This document shows positions 1-12,002 of a DNA stretch of 43,846 nt, piece by piece (the first letter of the stretch is position 1; each line of letters starts with the position of its first letter). Source of the stretch: Methanobacterium sp. PtaB.Bin024 (lineage in GTDB: Archaea; Methanobacteriota; Methanobacteria; Methanobacteriales; Methanobacteriaceae); NCBI GenBank assembly GCA_002067065.1, contig MVPY01000088.1, forward strand, positions 1-43,846. Reading direction: 5' to 3'. A program made the position numbers and the translations under genes. The notes below the pieces were generated by a model that worked only from the letters and a program-made list of their open reading frames with translations, was not told the DNA's origin and ran no database searches.

Positions 1-2654
<2,654 letters not shown>

Positions 2655-2736
2655 CAGAATTCATGATATAAATGGATAAAGAAAAATTAAAAGAAAAATG
2701 AGGGAAATGGAATTGGTATCCTCCTTTTCCCGTAAG

Positions 2737-3672
2737 TTAATCCACAATTCCTTCTGTAGCTATTTTGAAAACAGATTCACCCTCTGGAAGGTGGGGGCTG
2801 TCCACTAATCTGGCTATACGTTTACCTGCTAGTCCTTTTTTCAGCCATATTCTGTAGGTGGCGGCGTGTCCCAGGACGTGCCCTCCGATAGCCTTGGTTG
2901 GGCTGCCGAAGAAGGCATCAGGACGTGCCTGGACCTGGTTAGTTACAAAAACTGCTACATTGTAGGTGTTGGCGATGTTCTGTAGTGTGTGAAGGTGTTG
3001 GTTCAGTTTCTGTTGTCTGGTGGCCAGAGACTCTCTTCCAACGTATTCTGCCCGGAAGTGAGCGGTGAGTGAATCTACAATGACCAAACGGATATCAACA
3101 TCTTTTTGTATGAGTTCGTTAACTTTATCAGCCATTAATATCTGATGGGCGGAGTTAAAGGCACGGGCGATATGAATATTCCCTAGAACTTCATCCACAT
3201 CAAGTTCGAATCCTTCTGCAATCTGTTTTATTCTTTCCGGTCGGAAAGTGTTTTCAGTATCGATGTAGACACATTGTCCGCCGAGTCCACCTTTTTCAGG
3301 GGCTAATTGCACGGTAACTGCTATTTCATGAGATATCTGGCTTTTACCCGATCCGAATTCTCCGAAAACCTCGGTAATTGCCTGGGTTTCTATCCCTCCA
3401 CCAATTAACTCGTCCAATCCTGTGCTTCCAGTGGTTATACGGCCAACATCTTGTCTGCGCTCCATCACATCTAAAGCAGTTTCAAAATCGATTTGTTCAG
3501 CTTTACGGGCGGCTTCTATCACTTTTTCCGCCACCCCTTCTCCAATTTCGACTTTAACACTGAGTTCCTTGGCAGTTGATGTGGCAAGCCTCATCATATC
3601 TGCGAAACCAGCGTCTCTTAGTTTTTGGGCGGTTTTTTCTCCTACATTTGGTAAATCTTCCAGTTCCACCAT
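2737..3672 (-). CDS. radA: DNA repair and recombination protein RadA
   Basis: RadA is the archaeal RecA/Rad51 recombinase that forms filaments on single-stranded DNA and drives strand exchange. The 311 residues match the family length. The N-terminal 60 residues form a helix-hairpin-helix domain (LPNVGEKTAQKLRDAGF). Walker A is GEFGSGKSQ (104-112) and Walker B is LVIVDS (196-201). The DNA-binding loops include the TNQVQARPD segment and GGHVLGHAATYR. The ATG follows GGGAGATTAATT. The replication gene RPA lies upstream on the same strand after about 115 bp, and the kinase remnant converges from the other side. Codon use and length look ordinary. Confidence 0.97.
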   Translation of the reverse strand: MVELEDLPNVGEKTAQKLRDAGFADMMRLATSTAKELSVKVEIGEGVAEKVIEAARKAEQIDFETALDVMERRQDVGRITTGSTGLDELIGGGIETQAITEVFGEFGSGKSQISHEIAVTVQLAPEKGGLGGQCVYIDTENTFRPERIKQIAEGFELDVDEVLGNIHIARAFNSAHQILMADKVNELIQKDVDIRLVIVDSLTAHFRAEYVGRESLATRQQKLNQHLHTLQNIANTYNVAVFVTNQVQARPDAFFGSPTKAIGGHVLGHAATYRIWLKKGLAGKRIARLVDSPHLPEGESVFKIATEGIVD

Positions 3673-3787
3673 AATTAATCTCCCTTTTGAATTTTATTTA
3701 TCTTAATTATTTAAATCTCCTTTTGCCTTTTCAACGGATTTTAACTTTTTAAATTATTGTATATTTTTTATATGCCATTTCAACTAA

Positions 3788-6163
3788 TTAAAGTTTGACA
3801 TCCACCAGTTTCTTGGCGTTTAAACGCACTTCTTCATTGTATTCATCAAAGTTGGCATCGGCGATAACTGTAATCTGTCTACCCACCAGATCACCCACTT
3901 TTTCTTCCAGGGATCCTTCATCTCCAGTGGCAGCAATGATTTCCTCTGCTTCTGGTGTGGTCATTCCCAGCACTTCCTCGGCTGATTGGCGGAAGAAGGT
4001 CATGCTGATGGTTCCAGTGTCATCTTCTATCATGAGTCCGATGATCATTAACATGTTGGGTTTTTCTATCTCTTCACCACAGATATCACATATGTAGGCA
4101 TCGTCTACATAGTTCACTCGTTTGTTACAGTTGGGACACATTTCAAAGAGTATTTTGTTTCCACGGATATCAACAACTTCTCCAGTTACCTTGATATTCT
4201 GGTCTCCCTCCTCAATTTCTTCAATCTTTTTAGAAGGATATAATTTTTCTTGAATTTCATCCAGGGTGGGTAGGGAAACTTCGTCTTCTTTAGGTTTGGT
4301 TATAAGGGTTGTTCTGCCAACACTGATTTCTATGCGGTCATTTCTCAAGTTCACACGGGGATTCTCTATTTTAACCACTTCACCTTCTTTTAAAGGTGCA
4401 TTGGCCTGGTCATCCCAGAGAGAAGCCCTTACCACTCCTGTGTCATCAGCTATTTCTATTGAACGGACAATACCTGTGCTGCCATCGCTTTTGGTGAACT
4501 GGTTGGGTTCGTTTACACTTAAAACCCGGCTGATGATGCTCACATCCCTGTCTCCTTCAGCCAATTCTTCAATCTTTTTTGTCTGATAGAGCATGGATTC
4601 CACATCTTGCAGGGAGGGTAAATTAGAAATTTCTTCTTCTGTGGGTTTCAGTATCCGGGAAGTTCTACCCACACTTAGATCAACCTGGTACTCTCCCAGA
4701 CGAGTACGTGCATTCTCGATTTTAAGGGCATCTCCTTCTTTCATGGGATGTTCTGCTTTGCTATCCCACATGGAAACTCGTACCATGCCTGTTTCATCTG
4801 CTATTTCTGTAGTTCTCACCAGTCCTGTGGTGCCGTCGTCCCTCTGAAACTCGTTGGGCTCATAGAGATTTACCACTCGTCCAATGATGTCTACTTCTTC
4901 CCCATCATCTTCGATGTTGTTTAAATCAGTGATTTTGATTGGTTTTATGTATTTACCTACTTCACTCAGGATTTCCTTCATTTTTTCATCTAGAGGTGGG
5001 TTTATTATGAGTTTGCTGTTCCAGTTAGTGTTTACTCTGTAATTGGTACCTGAATAATCGTCAAATTCAATGTTACCACCTATGATTTTCATGATGTCTC
5101 CTTTTTTAATCTCGGTTGCAGTGTCTTCGTTCCACAGGGTCACCCGTATAGATCCAGTATCATCCTCTAACTCCAGGGATTTAACTTTCCCGGTGCTTCC
5201 GTCATCTCGCTCAAAGGTTATAGTATCGTAGACCTTACTCACCAAACCTATCAAGGTAACATTCCTTATTTCATGAGCGTCTCCGAGTTTAATAATATTT
5301 TCCTGATATTCAGGGACATCAAAATCTCCTTTTATTATCCTACCGATCCAGGAATGATTTAGAGATATTTCACCATTACGGGCTCTGCTTTGGGCCCCCA
5401 ATACTTTGATGGCATCTCCTTCCTTTAGATCAAGGTCATCTATTAACTGGGTGTCTTTGTTCCACAGTGTTAACTGCATGGTGCCACTTTCATCTTGGAG
5501 TTCCAGGGATACCACTTTCCCGTCTCTCCCGTTTCTGTCAAATGATCTTATCCGGGGTATCCTGATGATACGGGCAACTACATTCACTTCCATATCTTCT
5601 TTAATTTCTTTAAATGGGGTTATTTTGTCATTGTATGATGGGAAATCAGGGTAGTCTTTTGAATCAAGCTTTTCCATGGATGAACGTATGTTCATGTGGG
5701 TTTCATCTTCCCGGAAACCCTGTTTCACGTCCAGGTCATGGATTTTAACTACATCTCCTTCTTGGAATTTATCGAGGAGTTTGGTGTTTTCTGTCCAAAG
5801 GACGACTCTTATCCTGCCGGTGTCATCGGCAAGGATCATGTTAGCCAGTTTACCTTCCTTGCCTTTTTTACTGGTGAATTTTTTCACATTGGAAATGCTC
5901 ATTACTCTTCCTAGGAGGTTAACATGTTGTGTGCCTGTTTCTAACTCGTTTATCTTCCAGGATTCCTTTTTTTCTCCGAGTGGTTCATTTTTTTCGGTAA
6001 TGTAGTCTCCTACAACCATGTGTGCAAAACTGACGTCGTCGATAAAGCTTACATCGGCATTTTCCTTCTTATATTCATCCATTTTATTTAAAAATTCTTC
6101 AAATGAGATTTTATCCTTAATTTTCTCGTACTCATCCTTTATTTCTTGGCTGACTTCCCTCAT
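3788..6163 (-). CDS. rpa: Replication protein A (single-stranded DNA-binding protein), about six OB folds plus zinc finger
   Basis: RPA coats single-stranded DNA in replication, repair and recombination. I choose ATG 6163 (791 residues), preceded by GTGAGGGAAATAAA; the frame stays open to another ATG at 6205 without such a site. After a helical N-terminus (about 1-60) there are six repeats with the OB-fold signature D-D/E-T/S-G followed by a strand ending in LW, MW or FF (for example DDTGRIRVVLW and DETGMVRVSMW). The fourth and fifth repeats are near copies of each other. The last OB fold carries a zinc finger (CPNCNKRV then CDICGEE). As I recall, characterised methanogen RPAs of this type have four or five OB folds, so this one seems longer. 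It lies next to radA, fitting a joint recombination role. Confidence 0.93.
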   Translation of the reverse strand: MREVSQEIKDEYEKIKDKISFEEFLNKMDEYKKENADVSFIDDVSFAHMVVGDYITEKNEPLGEKKESWKINELETGTQHVNLLGRVMSISNVKKFTSKKGKEGKLANMILADDTGRIRVVLWTENTKLLDKFQEGDVVKIHDLDVKQGFREDETHMNIRSSMEKLDSKDYPDFPSYNDKITPFKEIKEDMEVNVVARIIRIPRIRSFDRNGRDGKVVSLELQDESGTMQLTLWNKDTQLIDDLDLKEGDAIKVLGAQSRARNGEISLNHSWIGRIIKGDFDVPEYQENIIKLGDAHEIRNVTLIGLVSKVYDTITFERDDGSTGKVKSLELEDDTGSIRVTLWNEDTATEIKKGDIMKIIGGNIEFDDYSGTNYRVNTNWNSKLIINPPLDEKMKEILSEVGKYIKPIKITDLNNIEDDGEEVDIIGRVVNLYEPNEFQRDDGTTGLVRTTEIADETGMVRVSMWDSKAEHPMKEGDALKIENARTRLGEYQVDLSVGRTSRILKPTEEEISNLPSLQDVESMLYQTKKIEELAEGDRDVSIISRVLSVNEPNQFTKSDGSTGIVRSIEIADDTGVVRASLWDDQANAPLKEGEVVKIENPRVNLRNDRIEISVGRTTLITKPKEDEVSLPTLDEIQEKLYPSKKIEEIEEGDQNIKVTGEVVDIRGNKILFEMCPNCNKRVNYVDDAYICDICGEEIEKPNMLMIIGLMIEDDTGTISMTFFRQSAEEVLGMTTPEAEEIIAATGDEGSLEEKVGDLVGRQITVIADANFDEYNEEVRLNAKKLVDVKL

Positions 6164-6364
6164 TTTATTTCCCTCACGAAATATCTCTCTTCCCTCTTTA
6201 TACATTAATAATATAATATCTAATATACAAGTGAGTATTACCTAATATATAAATTTTATTACTAATGGATTTATCCTTTTCAGTGATTGTTCATTGATGT
6301 TATGATATAATGGTATTTTTCCGAGCTTGTGAGAAGTATTCATCTGATTCAATTAGGGGGTAAG

Positions 6365-6404
6365 TAAAACTTTTATAATAGTTAGTTAGATAAAACTATA
6401 TATT
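6365..6404 (+). promoter_or_regulatory. Promoter candidates for the MarR gene
   Basis: Two TATA-like boxes lie before the MarR start: cttttataat (about 6370-6379) and actatatatt (6395-6404). The upstream box would give a short leader carrying GGTGG. The downstream box is only about 22 bp from the ATG and would give an almost leaderless transcript. The sequence alone cannot decide between them. Confidence 0.45.
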
Positions 6405-6421
6405 TGGTGGAATGATAACCC

Positions 6422-6847
6422 ATGAATCAGGAACTTGAACTGGTAGAATCAATGGATAAATTAAGCAAATTAATGAGAAAATTCCAAACACAACTTCAAA
6501 CTGGGGATTTAAAAGAATATACTTTGCGACAATTGTATTATATTGAATTAATCGATAAAAATGAAGGAATAAGTGTATCTGAACTGGCAAAAACCATGAA
6601 CGTAAAAAAATCAACAGTTTCCGTAGCCATCAACCAGTTAATTGATCTGGGGATTGTAACCAAAATACAATCCAGTGATGATAAACGTTTTTATTTCCTA
6701 CAACTAACTCCCAAAGGTAACCAAATAATGGAAATGCACAAACAAGTTCATAAAAACACAATTAAGAAAATTTTAAACATATTAAGCCAGGAAGAAGTTG
6801 AAAACTTCGTGAACATCGTAAACAAGATCACCACTTCCAAGTTATGA
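6422..6847 (+). CDS. MarR-family transcriptional regulator
   Basis: The 141 residues form a MarR winged helix-turn-helix protein, expected to act as a DNA-binding dimer. The recognition region is ISVSELAKTMNVKKSTVSV (about 57-75), followed by the wing KIQSSDDKRFYFLQLT with the conserved D-x-R core; helices at both ends would form the dimer interface. No metal-binding or redox Cys is present, so the ligand is unknown. It is divergent from rpa and 76 bp upstream of leuC on the same strand. That makes autoregulation likely and control of the leu genes possible, but the latter is inference from position only. Confidence 0.88.
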   Translation: MNQELELVESMDKLSKLMRKFQTQLQTGDLKEYTLRQLYYIELIDKNEGISVSELAKTMNVKKSTVSVAINQLIDLGIVTKIQSSDDKRFYFLQLTPKGNQIMEMHKQVHKNTIKKILNILSQEEVENFVNIVNKITTSKL

Positions 6848-6923
6848 AATCTTACAAAAAAACCTGAAATAAATTAGGATTTTCAAATGATACGATAAAT
6901 TTTGTTTAAATGGAGGATATCAA

Positions 6924-8174
6924 ATGTCAATGACCATGGCAGAGAAAATACTTGCAAAAGCAGCAGGATTAAAAGAAACAGAAGCAGGTAACATTGTGAT
7001 GGCCAACATCGACGTGGCCATGACTCATGATCTAACTGGACCATTATCTGTGAAATCATTCCAGAAAATAGGGGTGGACCATGTCTGGGATCCAGAGAAA
7101 ATTGTGGTTCTTTTTGACCACCAGGTACCAGCAGACTCCCTGGAAGCAGCTCAAAACCACATATTCCTGAGAGAATTTGTGGAAAAACAGAAAATAAACA
7201 ATTTTTACGATGTCAGAGAAGGAGTATGCCACCAGGTACTGCCTGAAAAAGGGCATGTGGTTCCAGGGGAAGTAGTGGTAGGAACAGACTCCCACACTTG
7301 TACCCATGGAGCATTAGGAGCATTTGCCACAGGAATCGGATCAACAGACATGGCAATGGTATTTGCCACAGGAAAACTCTGGTTTAAGGTTCCAGAAACC
7401 ATAAAATTTGAAATAGAAGGAAAACTTGGCAAATATGTATATTCAAAAGATGTGGTACTGGATATAATCGGACAAATCGGAGCAGACGGTGCAACCTACC
7501 AGGCTTGTGAATTTGGAGGTGAAACCACCAGTAACATGTCAGTATCCCAGAGAATGGCAATGTGTAACATGGCCATAGAAATGGGAGGGAAAACCGGTAT
7601 GGTGGAAGTGGATGATGTAACCATCAACTACCTTAAAGGCCGCACAAACAAACCCTACGAGGTATTTACAACTGACGAAGATGCAGAATCTCTAACTACT
7701 ATGTATGTGGATGTAAACGATCTGGAACCGCAAATTGCCTGCCCACACAACGTGGACAACGTCAAGCCAGTAGGCGAGGTAGAAGGAACCCCCATAGATC
7801 AGATATTCCTGGGTTCATGTACCAACGGACGCCTGGATGATCTTCAGGTGGCAGCAGAAATACTCAAAGGAAAACAGGTCTCCCATGATGTGCGCATGCT
7901 GGTAATACCAGCTTCCCGAGAAATATACAGCCAGGCACTGGAACAAGGACTAATAAACACTTTCGTGGATGCAGGGGCTCTGGTATGTAATCCATGCTGT
8001 GGACCCTGTCTGGGTGGCCATGTGGGATTCCTGGGACCTGGAGAAGTGAGTCTCTCCACTTCCAATCGAAACTTCAAAGGAAGACAGGGAAGCCCTGAAG
8101 GGGAAGTTTACCTTAGTTCGGCAGCTGTAGCTGCAACATCAGCTATCAAAGGTGAAATAACCGATCCCAGATAA
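6924..8174 (+). CDS. leuC: 3-isopropylmalate dehydratase large subunit (aconitase family)
   Basis: With the small subunit this enzyme isomerises 2-isopropylmalate to 3-isopropylmalate in leucine synthesis; a sister enzyme in methanogens, homoaconitase, serves coenzyme B synthesis. The 416 residues match the archaeal LeuC/HacA type. [4Fe-4S] ligands are the Cys in GSCTNGR (about 300) and the two in CGPC (about 359-362). Active-site motifs VGTDSHTCTHGALGAFATG and DLTGPLS are present. The large subunit cannot separate LeuC from HacA; the small subunit's YLV motif favours leucine synthesis. The ATG at 6924 follows ATGGAGGATATCAA. It heads a leuC-leuD-leuB run. Confidence 0.85.
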   Translation: MSMTMAEKILAKAAGLKETEAGNIVMANIDVAMTHDLTGPLSVKSFQKIGVDHVWDPEKIVVLFDHQVPADSLEAAQNHIFLREFVEKQKINNFYDVREGVCHQVLPEKGHVVPGEVVVGTDSHTCTHGALGAFATGIGSTDMAMVFATGKLWFKVPETIKFEIEGKLGKYVYSKDVVLDIIGQIGADGATYQACEFGGETTSNMSVSQRMAMCNMAIEMGGKTGMVEVDDVTINYLKGRTNKPYEVFTTDEDAESLTTMYVDVNDLEPQIACPHNVDNVKPVGEVEGTPIDQIFLGSCTNGRLDDLQVAAEILKGKQVSHDVRMLVIPASREIYSQALEQGLINTFVDAGALVCNPCCGPCLGGHVGFLGPGEVSLSTSNRNFKGRQGSPEGEVYLSSAAVAATSAIKGEITDPR

Positions 8175-8258
8175 TTAATCCAAAAAAAGCAGTTTCAACA
8201 AAAATAGTTAATTAAAAACATTTGATCACGAGCAACGACACGTAAAATGGTGATAAAT

Positions 8259-8771
8259 ATGGAAAACATGATTAGAGGTAAAGTTTGGAAGTTTGGAGAT
8301 GATGTGGACACCGATATGATCCTCCCTGGCCGATATCTGGTTTTAAGTGAAGAAGAAGAACTTGCAGCATGTGTAATGGCAGGCCATGACTCTGAATTTT
8401 CCAAAAAAGTGAAAAAAGGAGATATTCTGGTGGCGGGGAAAAACTTTGGCTGTGGATCATCTAGAGAGCACGCACCCATAGCCATCAAGGCCGCAGGAAT
8501 ATCTGCAGTGGTGGCAGAATCATTTGCAAGAATATTCTACAGAAACTCCACGAACATAGGTTTACTCCTTATAGAGGCCAAAGGAATCTCAAAAAACGTT
8601 GAAGAAGGAGATGAAATCGAGATAAACATGGAAAAAGGAGTACTAGAGGATTTAAACAATTCTAAAGAGTTTGAAATAAAACCACTCCCTGAATTCATGA
8701 TGGACATCATGAATGAGGGAGGACTCATCAGTTACCTGAAAAACCACCTTGCAGAGATAAAAGGTGAATAA
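8259..8771 (+). CDS. leuD: 3-isopropylmalate dehydratase small subunit
   Basis: This is the swivelling small subunit that completes the aconitase-type active site. I choose ATG 8259 (170 residues) because GGTGATAAAT lies just before it; the frame is open to an ATG at 8247. The motif GRYLVLSEEE (24-33) sits at the loop that sets substrate specificity: methanogen homoaconitase small subunits have YLRT there, isopropylmalate isomerases have YLV. The catalytic loop GCGSSREHAP follows. It lies 84 nt after leuC. The assignment to leucine rather than coenzyme B synthesis rests on this one motif and known M. jannaschii paralogues. Confidence 0.85.
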   Translation: MENMIRGKVWKFGDDVDTDMILPGRYLVLSEEEELAACVMAGHDSEFSKKVKKGDILVAGKNFGCGSSREHAPIAIKAAGISAVVAESFARIFYRNSTNIGLLLIEAKGISKNVEEGDEIEINMEKGVLEDLNNSKEFEIKPLPEFMMDIMNEGGLISYLKNHLAEIKGE

Positions 8772-8840
8772 ACTAAGAATAACGAACTTAAATTTAAAAT
8801 AACTAACGAATAGTTAATAATACAATAAAGGTGTTAATAT

Positions 8841-9827
8841 ATGTACAAAATATCAGTTATACCTGGAGATGGGATAGGTAAAGAAGTTATGGAGGCCACA
8901 CTCCATGTTTTAGAAGCAATAGATATTGAATTTGATTACACATTCGCTGATGCAGGAGACGAATACATGGAAAAAACAGGGGTGGCCTTACCTCAGGAAA
9001 CCATGGACATAGTCAAAGCATCAGAAGCATGTCTTTTCGGGGCTGCAGGAGAATCAGCAGCTGATGTTATTGTTAAAATGAGACAAGAACTTGAATTATA
9101 TGTGAATCTCAGACCAGTGAAATCATACCCTGGCACTAAATGTCTTTTCGATAACCTGGACTTTGTCATAGTCAGAGAAAACACAGAAGGCTTATACATA
9201 GGTTTAGAAGAGGATACTAACGAAGGAGCCATTGCCAAGAGAGTGGTAACCAAGAAAGCTTCAGAAAGAATATGTAAATTCGCATTTGAATACGCTAAAA
9301 AGACCGAAAGAAGCAAAGTAACTGCAGTTCACAAGGCAAACGTTCTTAAAAAAACTGACGGAGTTTTCAAGGGCACCTTCTATAAAGTGGCAGAGGATTA
9401 TCCTGAAATGGAGCTGGATGACCGTTACGTAGATGCCACTGCCATGTTCTTCATCACCAAACCAGAAATGTTCGATGTAATTGTAACCACCAACCTCTTC
9501 GGGGATATACTATCAGATGAAGGAGCCGGACTGGTAGGAGGATTAGGATTAATCCCTTCAGCTAATATTGGAGATAGGCAGGGATTATTCGAACCAGTTC
9601 ATGGTTCTGCACCTCGACTTGCAGGGAAAGGAGTTGCAAACCCAGCTGCCATGGTGTTATCTGCAGTTTTGATGCTGGAGTACTTGGATGAGAATGAAGA
9701 AGCACGTAGACTTGAAAATGCCCTGATAGAAGTCCTAAAAGAGGGTAAAGTAGTGACTCCGGACCTGGGTGGCAGTGCATCCACCATGGAAATGGCTGCA
9801 GAAGTCAGAAAAAAGTTGGAAGCATAA
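8841..9827 (+). CDS. leuB: 3-isopropylmalate dehydrogenase (isocitrate/isopropylmalate dehydrogenase family)
   Basis: LeuB oxidatively decarboxylates 3-isopropylmalate with NAD(P) to 2-oxoisocaproate. The 328 residues fit the short archaeal form. The N-terminal VIPGDGIGKEVM and C-terminal TNLFGDILSDEGAGLVGG with PSANIG are family signatures. The substrate-binding Arg residues (MRQELELYVNLRPV), REN-T-EGLY, and the Lys in VHKANVLK are present. The homoisocitrate dehydrogenase AksF of coenzyme B synthesis belongs to the same family and cannot be excluded by sequence reading alone; position after leuCD favours LeuB. It starts at ATG 8841 after AAAGGTGTTAATAT. A T-rich stretch (9850-9893) follows and probably ends the transcript. 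Confidence 0.82.
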   Translation: MYKISVIPGDGIGKEVMEATLHVLEAIDIEFDYTFADAGDEYMEKTGVALPQETMDIVKASEACLFGAAGESAADVIVKMRQELELYVNLRPVKSYPGTKCLFDNLDFVIVRENTEGLYIGLEEDTNEGAIAKRVVTKKASERICKFAFEYAKKTERSKVTAVHKANVLKKTDGVFKGTFYKVAEDYPEMELDDRYVDATAMFFITKPEMFDVIVTTNLFGDILSDEGAGLVGGLGLIPSANIGDRQGLFEPVHGSAPRLAGKGVANPAAMVLSAVLMLEYLDENEEARRLENALIEVLKEGKVVTPDLGGSASTMEMAAEVRKKLEA

Positions 9828-9847
9828 AAATATAAAACATCCAATGT

Positions 9848-9893
9848 TTCCTTTTTAATTATTTTTATCTTTTCCCATTTTCTATATTTTTAT
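9848..9893 (+). terminator. T-rich terminator after leuB
   Basis: Several runs of T (ctttttaattatttttatc and a final tatatttttatta) lie 20-65 bp past the leuB stop and before the next promoter. Archaeal termination commonly uses such T tracts; no strong hairpin is visible. Confidence 0.4.
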
Positions 9894-9937
9894 TACAGTA
9901 AGATGTTATCAAGTTGTAATTAAATGATTATTTTCAA

Positions 9938-9949
9938 ATTTTATATACC
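9938..9949 (+). promoter_or_regulatory. TATA box of the cysteine desulfurase transcript
   Basis: attttatatacc lies 50-60 bp before the ATG at 9999. A start about 25 bp downstream would leave a short leader that includes the weak site TTAGGGTA. Confidence 0.5.
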
Positions 9950-9998
9950 ACATCAAATCATATCATAACTAGATTTAAAGCAAAATTTAGGGTATACC

Positions 9999-11195
<1,197 letters not shown>

Positions 11196-11214
11196 ATAAA
11201 AAAGGTGATATAAC

Positions 11215-11298
11215 ATGGAAAGATCTCAAATCATCGCTATTTTCATAATACTGCTCATGGTTTTCAGCTCAGTGGCATATTATATAGCATATATGTAA
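11215..11298 (+). CDS. Small single-span membrane protein (27 aa)
   Basis: ATG 11215 is preceded by AAAGGTGATATAAC, a strong ribosome site, only 19 nt after the desulfurase stop, so it is probably co-transcribed. The peptide begins MERSQ and continues as one hydrophobic helix (IIAIFIILLMVFSSVAYYIA) ending in a short tail. I do not recognise a function. The good ribosome site and clean membrane helix argue for a real gene, although 27 residues is too short for statistical support. Confidence 0.6.
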   Translation: MERSQIIAIFIILLMVFSSVAYYIAYM

Positions 11299-11505
11299 AC
11301 ACGTAAATATTCCATTATCTAGCTAATCGCTAATTATTGCTACCATTGGCAGCAGTGATAACATAACAGACATAAAAGAAGATTTAAAAGGACTTATATG
11401 TTAAGTCAAATTTCCAAATTAGGATAATGGGATTGAATGTTTCTATATCATAATGAATAGAACATGATTCCAAATTAGTAAAAAGTTTTTAAAGAGGTAT
11501 AAATA

Positions 11506-11916
11506 ATGGTAAAAGTTAGATTAGGGGCTGTAGTTGCAGAATTTAACTACGACATTACCCATATGATGTTGGAACTGGCCAAAGAACATGCTAAATTTTT
11601 AGAATCAGAGATAACAGAAGTGATAACTGTTCCCGGAGTTTTTGACATGCCACTGGCCATCAAAAAACTCTTAGAACAGGATGATATTGATGCAGTGATT
11701 ACCCTAGGAGCAGTGATTGAAGGATCCACAGACCATGATGAAATCGTGATTCAGCATGCCTCCCGTAAAATCGCTGATTTAGCCCTGGAATACGACAAAC
11801 CAGTATCTCTAGGTATCACTGGACCTGGCATGACCCGCTTAGAAGCCCATCAGAGGGTGGAATATGCCAAACGCGCAGTGGAAGCTGCAGTAAAAATGAC
11901 AGAACGGCTTAAATAA
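11506..11916 (+). CDS. ribH: 6,7-dimethyl-8-ribityllumazine synthase
   Basis: RibH condenses 5-amino-6-ribitylaminouracil with 3,4-dihydroxy-2-butanone 4-phosphate, the penultimate step to riboflavin and hence FMN, FAD and F420-type cofactor precursors. The 136 residues match the short archaeal form. Motifs in order: the N-terminal VVAEFNYDIT (substrate pocket), TVPGVFDMPLAIKKL, LGAVIEGSTDHDEIV with the loop binding the second substrate, and the late GITGPGMTRLEAH. The ATG follows AAAGAGGTATAAATA. A 207 bp leader region separates it from the small membrane protein, so it probably has its own promoter (acttatatg near 11391-11399). Confidence 0.95.
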   Translation: MVKVRLGAVVAEFNYDITHMMLELAKEHAKFLESEITEVITVPGVFDMPLAIKKLLEQDDIDAVITLGAVIEGSTDHDEIVIQHASRKIADLALEYDKPVSLGITGPGMTRLEAHQRVEYAKRAVEAAVKMTERLK

Positions 11917-11952
11917 TTGGATTATTATTTTTTATCCAATTTCTTTATTTTC
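11916..11952 (+). terminator. Hairpin plus T-rich tail after ribH
   Basis: The 7-bp inverted repeat attggat (11916-11922) and atccaat (11934-11940) overlaps the ribH stop and is followed by ttctttattttc. The loop is T-rich. It resembles an intrinsic terminator. Confidence 0.45.
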
Positions 11953-12002
11953 AAGAGAGAATCTATTAAATTTCAAACCCCATTTTTCTGGAGATATATA
12001 AC

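Noticed and set aside
11412..11478. Direct repeat ttccaaattag (11412 and 11468) upstream of ribH
   Set aside because: Only 11 bp in AT-rich DNA; not convincing as an operator, and archaea are not known for FMN riboswitches.
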